Below, piece after piece: positions 32,166-36,834 of a stretch of DNA of 36,834 nt. How positions within the stretch are numbered: position 1 is the first letter of the stretch; every line of letters begins with the position of its first letter. The DNA is from Candidatus Susulua stagnicola. Its GTDB lineage: Bacteria > Omnitrophota > Gorgyraeia > Duberdicusellales > 4484-171. The translations under genes were made by a program, and so were the position numbers. The notes below the pieces were generated by a model. It had not been told where the DNA came from, searched no databases, and worked only from the letters and a program-made list of their open reading frames with translations. Location: positions 1 to 36,834 of the forward strand of contig JAVCBZ010000107.1 of NCBI GenBank assembly GCA_030765735.1, given 5' to 3'.

Positions 32166-32178
32166 CTATAGATATCCT

Positions 32179-32787
32179 TTATTTGCGTTGACGGTATATT
32201 TCATTAAGAAGTTCTTCGCTATTATCAATTTCTGGTTTTTTCTCTAATGCTTGTTTAATCATTAAATCAGCTTCAACACTTTTATATTGAAGACGTTTTA
32301 AAATTTCTTTAGCTTCGGCAACTATTTCTTTGCCTAAGTGTTTTTTGGGTAGTTGGCCTTCTTTTATTAAAGCAAACCTACCAACTTTACCTTGTAAATG
32401 AGCTATAATTTGTTTTGCTCGTTGTTTACCTATGCCAGTTAGGCTTTGCAAAAAACTTTCATCATTTTCTTCAATAGCTTGAGCAATCCTGGCTACTGGC
32501 TTATCAAAGGCTTTTAAAGCTGCTTTTGGGCCAACTCCAGACACACTTATAAATTTTTCAAAGAAATCTCTTTCAAGCTCTTCAATAAAACCAACCATTA
32601 CTGGTGTGCCTCGATTTTTATCAAGTTTAAAGTAATGGTAAATGACTAAAGCAACTTCGGAACTCTCATCACCTAATCGTTGTGATACAGTTGGTGGAGT
32701 ATTTATTTCATAAGCGATACCAGAGATATCCACTATAACTCTATTTTCTTCTTTTTTTATTAGTTTTCCTTTAACTTGGTAAATCAT
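32179..32787 (-). CDS. ruvA: Holliday junction branch-migration protein RuvA
   Basis: RuvA binds four-way junctions and loads the RuvB motor. Domain I is an OB fold (residues 1-63), domain II has two helix-hairpin-helix motifs (FISVSGVGPKAALKAF about 77-92; SLTGIGKQRAKQIIAHL about 114-130), and the C-terminal domain III that contacts RuvB covers about 153-202. The length of 202 aa is standard. The start overlaps ruvC by 17 bp. RuvB is not in the window. Confidence 0.96.
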   Translation of the reverse strand: MIYQVKGKLIKKEENRVIVDISGIAYEINTPPTVSQRLGDESSEVALVIYHYFKLDKNRGTPVMVGFIEELERDFFEKFISVSGVGPKAALKAFDKPVARIAQAIEENDESFLQSLTGIGKQRAKQIIAHLQGKVGRFALIKEGQLPKKHLGKEIVAEAKEILKRLQYKSVEADLMIKQALEKKPEIDNSEELLNEIYRQRK

Positions 32788-33292
32788 GTTTTTTAATCGA
32801 GTCTTTTATGTTTAAAAGCTTATTTAATTTTTGAGCATGTGAATAGGCAATCACTAAAGAAAAAGCATCGGCTGTATGTAAAGATTTAAATTGTTTTCCA
32901 GTTATATTTTCAGCCATTTTTTTTACTTGCTGCGAATTAGCATTACCACGGCCTAAAAAGGACTTTCGGGCTCGAGTAGGTGAATATTCAAAGAGCGCTA
33001 TTTTTTCTTGATAAGAAAGAAGGACCACAACTCCCCTTACTTGAGCTAATACTCCTAAAGTTGTTGGATGTCTATGGTGTGAATATAGTTTTTCAATAAT
33101 AATTGCTTCGGGCTTATGTTCAAGGATTTCTTTCTTTATCCCTTCAAAGATACAACCTAATTTTTGAGGAAGTTCTTGTTTTGGGTCAGGTTTTATTTCT
33201 CCTTCTTTAAGCAAGGCTACTTCCAAATTTCTTACTGTAGCGATAACATAACCACATGTTCTTAGGCCAATATCTACGCCTAGCACTTTCAT
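32771..33292 (-). CDS. ruvC: Holliday junction resolvase RuvC
   Basis: RuvC cuts Holliday junctions symmetrically. Acidic residues are D7 (VLGVDIG), the Glu of IIIEKLYSHH (about 67) and the Asp of HTADAFSL; the position of the second-last acidic residue of E. coli RuvC is His here, as I recall for Thermus RuvC. The ORF track begins at a GTG (33301) overlapping the yebC stop; the ATG at 33292 gives the family-standard MKVLGVDIG and 173 aa and is preferred. It lies in the conserved order yebC-ruvC-ruvA. Confidence 0.94.
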   Translation of the reverse strand: MKVLGVDIGLRTCGYVIATVRNLEVALLKEGEIKPDPKQELPQKLGCIFEGIKKEILEHKPEAIIIEKLYSHHRHPTTLGVLAQVRGVVVLLSYQEKIALFEYSPTRARKSFLGRGNANSQQVKKMAENITGKQFKSLHTADAFSLVIAYSHAQKLNKLLNIKDSIKKHDLPS

Positions 33293-33297
33293 AGTTA

Positions 33298-34053
33298 TCA
33301 CATCTCTTGAGCCAATTCTTCTAATACTTCATCTGGAATATCAAAGTTAGCATAAACTGTTTGAACATCATCATTGTCTTCTAGAATTTCTATTAACGAC
33401 AAAAGTGTTTTAGCTTCATTTTTACTTATTTTAAGAGTTGAATTAGGTATTTTAGTTAGTTCTTCAGATATCCATTTGATACCTTTGGTTTGAATTGCTG
33501 ATTTAACAGCTTCAAAATTTTTAGGTTCAGTAAAGACCTCATAGTTTTTATCACCAGTTTTAACATCATCAGCCCCAGCATCTACTGCTATTGAGAATAA
33601 TTCGTCTTCATCAATTGCAGCTTTATCAATTAAAACATAACCTTTAGATGTAAAAATCCAAGCTACGCTTCCAGCTCCAGCCATATTTCCTCCCTTTTTG
33701 GAGAAAATATTACGAATTTCTGCTGAAGATCTATTTTTGTTATCAGTTAAAGTTTCAACCAGGATAGCTATTCCTCCTGGACCATACCCTTCAAAAGTAC
33801 AACTCTCATATGTTACACCGGGAAGCTCCCCAGTACCTTTTTTAATGGCCTTAGAGATATTATCCTTAGGCATATTAGCTTCATTAGCTCTACCAATAGC
33901 GGTTCTTAAGCTAGGATTAGTATCAATGTTTCCACCACTGCTTTTTGCGGCAACAGTGATTTCCCTAATTAATTTTGTAAAAATACGTCCTCTTTTGGCA
34001 TCAGCAGCACCCTTTTTATGCTTAATACTTGCCCATTTGGAATGTCCACTCAT
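33298..34053 (-). CDS. yebC: YebC/TACO1-family protein
   Basis: YebC-family proteins were long listed as transcription regulators and are now also linked to helping ribosomes through difficult proline-containing stretches. The N-terminus MSGHSKWASIKHKKGAADAKRGRIFTKL is the family hallmark, followed by NMPKDNISKAIKKG and YEGYGPGG-like TFEGYGPGGIAILVE (about 83-97). The length of 251 aa is typical. The promoter-proximal gene is not obvious, as the RNase H-like gene precedes it by 21 bp. A GGAGGTAG-type ribosome site lies before the ATG. Confidence 0.96.
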   Translation of the reverse strand: MSGHSKWASIKHKKGAADAKRGRIFTKLIREITVAAKSSGGNIDTNPSLRTAIGRANEANMPKDNISKAIKKGTGELPGVTYESCTFEGYGPGGIAILVETLTDNKNRSSAEIRNIFSKKGGNMAGAGSVAWIFTSKGYVLIDKAAIDEDELFSIAVDAGADDVKTGDKNYEVFTEPKNFEAVKSAIQTKGIKWISEELTKIPNSTLKISKNEAKTLLSLIEILEDNDDVQTVYANFDIPDEVLEELAQEM

Positions 34054-34074
34054 CTCCTACCTCCTTATTCCTCT

Positions 34075-34470
34075 TTAAATTAAAAAACCACTAGCTTGTT
34101 TAGCTAATTCATCGGCTTCTTGATTATTTTCTCTACCAATATGAGTAATTTCAAAACTATCTAACTTTGAGATTAAATTTTTAGATAATACAAAAAGTGG
34201 ATAAATATTTTGATTCTTCACTTTATAATTACCTTTGACCTGTTCACAAATTAATTTACTGTCAGAAAATACTTTAACTTTTTTTTGATTTTCCTCAATA
34301 GCATCAATTAAGGGAAAAATTAATGCCATATATTCGGCAAAATTATTTGTTTGTATTCCAAGATAAACACTTCTTTTTTTTAAAAGCTTATTGTTTTGAT
34401 AAATCAAATAACCAATACCACATTTTCCAGGATTACCAATTGATGATCCATCAACATAAATATCTATCAT
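34075..34470 (-). CDS. RNase HI-like ribonuclease
   Basis: A 131-aa RNase H-fold protein that would degrade RNA in RNA-DNA hybrids. The four acidic residues are D7 (YVDGSSIGNPG), E46 (NNFAEYMAL), D70 (FSDSKLI) and D120 (NNQEADELAKQA). It lacks the basic handle region of E. coli RNase HI and resembles the stand-alone short type found in Gram-positive bacteria and archaea. It overlaps the zinc-ribbon gene upstream by 4 bp, a pairing I recall as frequent in bacteria. Confidence 0.9.
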   Translation of the reverse strand: MIDIYVDGSSIGNPGKCGIGYLIYQNNKLLKKRSVYLGIQTNNFAEYMALIFPLIDAIEENQKKVKVFSDSKLICEQVKGNYKVKNQNIYPLFVLSKNLISKLDSFEITHIGRENNQEADELAKQASGFLI

Positions 34471-35192
34471 TCTTGGATGTCCTCAGGTATATAAAGTATC
34501 CGTACGCAACTTTCACAAATTGCTAAATGCTCTAACATCTTTATTTCATTTATTTTTTGATGATTAAGTCTCATATGACAAGCTCCACAACCATTTCCTT
34601 TAACTGGAACCAATGCTAACCCCTTACGGGAAACTAATAAGCGTTCATAATCGCTTAAAATTTTCTTATCTATTCCTTCAGCAATTACTTTTCTTTTGTT
34701 GTTAAGGTTACTAATATCAATTTCAGCATTTTTAACACTTTCAGTAAGCTTTACTTCTTGATCTTTAAAGGATTTTTCTTCTTGCCCTAAAGCTTCTTTT
34801 TGCTCAGTGCATTCTTTTGTTGCTTCTTCTAGCGATTCCATAATTATTAGGATAGCTTCTTCAATTGTCAGCATATCAGCCTTATTCGATCCAATTGTAG
34901 TGAGCATAGCCTGATAATCTTTGTTACTTTTTAATTGGTAAAGTTGAGTTTGAAGTTTTTTAAGTTCTCCTTCTTTAGTGGCTAATTCCAGTTCCTTATC
35001 TTTTTTTTCTAATTGTAATTTTTTAAATTTTTCCTCAGCAGTAGTAAAATTCTTGCTCATTTCTTCAAATTCTTCTTTTATTTTCTCTAACTGAATTGGT
35101 AAAGCTTTATCTTTGTCTTCTTGTAATTTATAGATTTTAGTATCGATTTCTTGCAATTGAACTAATTGTCGAAGTTCTTTTTTTAAATTCAT
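34467..35192 (-). CDS. coiled-coil zinc-ribbon protein
   Basis: A 241-aa protein with a long antiparallel coiled coil (about residues 5-175, rich in E, K and L) and a C-terminal C4 zinc ribbon: CGACH (about 200-204) and CESCVRIL (about 227-234). This is the architecture of the C4-type zinc-ribbon / CT398-like family. A Chlamydia member was reported to contact sigma-54 and flagellar proteins, but the general function is not established. Encoded first in the unit leading to the RNase H-like gene (4-bp overlap). Nucleic-acid binding through the coiled coil and ribbon is possible. Confidence 0.87.
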   Translation of the reverse strand: MNLKKELRQLVQLQEIDTKIYKLQEDKDKALPIQLEKIKEEFEEMSKNFTTAEEKFKKLQLEKKDKELELATKEGELKKLQTQLYQLKSNKDYQAMLTTIGSNKADMLTIEEAILIIMESLEEATKECTEQKEALGQEEKSFKDQEVKLTESVKNAEIDISNLNNKRKVIAEGIDKKILSDYERLLVSRKGLALVPVKGNGCGACHMRLNHQKINEIKMLEHLAICESCVRILYIPEDIQE

Positions 35193-35302
35193 ATAGTATT
35201 TTGTTTTTTTAATTGCTATTGGTTATACATAAGCACACACAAATAAATTCAAACCAGCAATCCCTATAGTCTATTACGTACTTTTCTAAATAAAAATAAC
35301 CG

Positions 35303-35376
35303 TGGGCCTGCAGGGATTTGAACCCCGGACCAATTGATTATGAGTCAACTGCTCTAACCAACTGAGCTACAGGCCC
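35303..35376 (-). tRNA. CAU-anticodon tRNA, probably tRNA-Ile2
   Basis: A 74-nt cloverleaf: acceptor GGGCCTG pairs with CAGGCCC and the discriminator is A. The anticodon loop CTCATAA gives CAT. The anticodon stem GTTGA/TCAAT, with a terminal G-T pair followed by TGGTC, resembles E. coli ileX more than elongator metT, so the C34 is probably modified to lysidine to read AUA. Elongator Met is the alternative. It is not the initiator (no C1:A72 mismatch, no GGG/CCC anticodon stem). CCA is not encoded. Confidence 0.85.
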
Positions 35377-35496
35377 AACTCAAATTTTAAATTTTAAGGA
35401 TTAAGCTATAAACAAAACCCAAATTGTACTAACAAATCGCACCTATTATATAGACAAAAGGTGAGAAAATCAAGAGTTAATCTTTGGGCAGATAAA

Positions 35497-35814
35497 TTAA
35501 ATGTATGGTTGGATAAATTTCTCTAAATCTTGTTTGCTCATTACACCAACACGCTTGCTCATTACCTTACCAGACTTAAACAACATGATAGCAGGAATGC
35601 TCATAATTGTATATTCTGTAGCAATTTCAGGAGCTTCATCAACATTCAATTTACAAACCTTTATTTTACCATTGTAATCCTTAGCTATTTCCTCTAGATG
35701 TGGTGTAATCTTTTGACAAGGACCACACCAAGGGGCCCAAAAATCTACTAAGGCAGGTATTTTGGAATCAATAATTTCGTTTTTAAAATTAGTAGTAGTG
35801 ATATTGATTTCCAT
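35497..35814 (-). CDS. trxA: thioredoxin
   Basis: A 105-aa thioredoxin, a general cytosolic protein disulfide reductant. The active site is WAPWCGPCQK (C30, C33), with the cis-proline in MSIPAIMLF (about 72-80) and the buried Asp in VDFWAPW. The length is standard. It stands alone between tRNA and the small Lys-rich gene; no thioredoxin reductase is in the window. Confidence 0.96.
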   Translation of the reverse strand: MEINITTTNFKNEIIDSKIPALVDFWAPWCGPCQKITPHLEEIAKDYNGKIKVCKLNVDEAPEIATEYTIMSIPAIMLFKSGKVMSKRVGVMSKQDLEKFIQPYI

Positions 35815-35834
35815 GAAATGCCTCGCTTTTTTAA

Positions 35835-35855
35835 TTAGTTGTTAGTAATTAGTAA
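35835..35855. repeat. heptanucleotide tandem array upstream of trxA
   Basis: Three 7-bp units TTAGTTG, TTAGTAA, TTAGTAA in the 51-bp gap between the small Lys-rich gene and trxA. The period is the same as in the arrays at 33, 945 and 26331 but the sequence differs. Confidence 0.45.
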
Positions 35856-35865
35856 TTTATTTTTC

Positions 35866-36180
35866 TTATTTTATTTTGTTGATATCCTTATCTAAGCTTT
35901 TAATTTTTTTAATCAATGAAGATATTTTACGACTAGCACTCCACTTAGTTGTTGACGTTGATGATACTGCTTTACCTAAGTCGTAATAATTTTTTTCTCT
36001 TTTTAAATAGAGAGACAACTTTTTAGTTTGAGCAGCACCTTTTACTGAAAGTTTTTTAAGATAGTCTTCACTTTTTGATAGCATTTTTTTTGCATTGTCC
36101 ACACCTTTATCTAATTCCTGTTTTGCTTGTGGCCACAATTTGTCTAAAGCTTCTTTTAAAGTTTCCTTTTTTTTAGCCAT
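35866..36180 (-). CDS. small lysine-rich hypothetical protein
   Basis: Not recognised. The 104-aa protein is almost entirely helical and about one quarter lysine (opening MAKKKETLKEALDKLWPQAKQELDKG), with no Cys, no signal peptide and no membrane segment. The middle (about 40-65) reads SVKGAAQTKKLSLYLKREKNYYDLG, and the C-terminus is again amphipathic (ISSLIKKIKSLDKDINKI). Overall it resembles small helical proteins of the apolipoprotein or phasin kind, or a DNA- or envelope-associated protein, but no function is claimed. It lies upstream of trxA. Confidence 0.7.
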   Translation of the reverse strand: MAKKKETLKEALDKLWPQAKQELDKGVDNAKKMLSKSEDYLKKLSVKGAAQTKKLSLYLKREKNYYDLGKAVSSTSTTKWSASRKISSLIKKIKSLDKDINKIK

Positions 36181-36235
36181 AAATCCCCCTTTTTTAAATT
36201 CCCCTCTTTAAAATTATTTTTTATTTAAATTATAT

Positions 36236-36834
36236 TTATACCTCAGGTTTAGTTTTTGATATATGTGCTATTTGGGAAAAAATATCCGTAAAAAGACCTT
36301 CTCGATATGCTTCTAGAAATACATCAACGACTTTAGGGTCGAATTGTGTTCCTTTACCATTTTTAAGTTCAAGTAATGCTTGGTGTTGGATTAAAGCTTT
36401 TCGGTATGGGCGATCAGTAATCATAGCATCAAAGGAGTCAGCAACTCTTATTATTCTAGCTAAAATGTTTATTTCGTTTTCTTTTTTACCTTGAGGATAT
36501 CCAGTTCCGTCATAGTTTTCATGATGATATAATATAGCATCAAGCATTACTTTTCCAAACCATTTTTTCATTGGTTTAAGTATTTTAACTGAATCAACTG
36601 GATGTTCCTTAATTTTAGTAAATTCTTCTTTATTTAAAGGACCATTTTTCTTAAGTATACTATCAGGTGTGTTAATTTTGCCAACATCATGAAATTCAGC
36701 TGCATAATATAAGATTATTTCGCCGTAAGGAATCTTATCTAATTCAGATTGCAGCTTTTTACCCATAATCATAGAAAACTCTTCAACTCTGTGAGAATGA
36801 CCTCGAGTATAGGGATCTTTTTCTTCTAGCCGAT
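36236..36834 (-). CDS. HD-GYP domain phosphodiesterase (5' end outside window)
   Basis: HD-GYP domains hydrolyse the second messenger cyclic di-GMP or related dinucleotides. The ORF track starts at an internal ATG (36772), but the frame stays open to the window edge and reads LEEKDPYTRGHSHRVEEFS, the normal beginning of an HD-GYP domain, so the CDS is partial. Metal ligands and motifs: HSHRVE, FHDVGK (HD), the HPVDSVKIL helix, then HHENYDGTGYP (the GYP signature) and VADSFDAMITDRPYR. The N-terminal sensor or receiver domain, if present, lies beyond the window. No partner diguanylate cyclase is visible. Confidence 0.92.
   Translation of the reverse strand, partial: RLEEKDPYTRGHSHRVEEFSMIMGKKLQSELDKIPYGEIILYYAAEFHDVGKINTPDSILKKNGPLNKEEFTKIKEHPVDSVKILKPMKKWFGKVMLDAILYHHENYDGTGYPQGKKENEINILARIIRVADSFDAMITDRPYRKALIQHQALLELKNGKGTQFDPKVVDVFLEAYREGLFTDIFSQIAHISKTKPEV

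Noticed and set aside
33698-34078. 126-aa plus-strand ORF
   Set aside because: Antisense to yebC; shadow frame.

Overview
The window is AT-rich bacterial chromosome, dominated by housekeeping genes on the minus strand. It carries a complete Rnf complex, a dihydroxy-acid dehydratase whose ligand pattern looks like the oxygen-labile [4Fe-4S] type, and a complete mre/mrd elongation operon, so the cell is probably an anaerobic, Gram-negative-type, rod-forming bacterium. A surface protein with a mature N-terminus reading AENITITTYYP and GNVGIGT repeats is, in my recollection, a style common in Omnitrophota and neighbouring PVC lineages. That assignment is inference from gene style, not a phylogeny.

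Layout. 1-3.0 kb: purU, hflC and hflK (minus). 3.0-6.37 kb: an accessory island holding REP-like repeats, a frameshifted surface-protein gene, an overlapping DUF4160/DUF2442 pair, an IS30-family element with inverted ends, a stump of a HEPN toxin gene and its MNT antitoxin-type nucleotidyltransferase. 6.37-8.8 kb: an FtsH-like protease with an almost absent periplasmic domain, overlapped by a lipoprotein gene (plus). 8.8-16.15 kb: tRNA-Thr, MFS, rnfCDGEAB, rseC, purN (minus). 16.3-19.4 kb: a plus-strand polyamine module of carboxy(nor)spermidine decarboxylase, carboxy(nor)spermidine synthase and, after a leader with a terminator hairpin, a divergent AdoMet-decarboxylase-family protein. 19.5-24.6 kb: mreBCD-mrdA-rodA. 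24.7-31.3 kb: metK, ahcY, a phosphofructokinase, a class II aldolase and ilvD. 31.4-35.2 kb: a coiled-coil zinc-ribbon protein, an RNase H-like protein, yebC, ruvC, ruvA, scpB. 35.3-36.8 kb: a CAU-anticodon tRNA, thioredoxin, a small lysine-rich protein and an HD-GYP protein cut by the window edge.

How the parts fit. Rnf couples ferredoxin oxidation to NAD reduction and ion transport. The polyamine module would make (nor)spermidine from a diamine and aspartate semialdehyde, a route that needs no decarboxylated AdoMet; an AdoMetDC-family protein beside it that keeps the self-processing Ser/His/Cys spacing but has lost the adjacent AdoMet-contacting motif is therefore the best candidate in the window for a changed enzyme activity. 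HflKC and FtsH normally act together; here their divergent genes are separated by the island, and the FtsH-like protein lacks most of the domain that would meet HflKC.

Repeats are a second theme. Heptanucleotide tandem arrays, two of them as inverted pairs, sit between genes at four places, and short palindromes and dispersed repeats sit exactly at stop and start codons inside the rnf operon.
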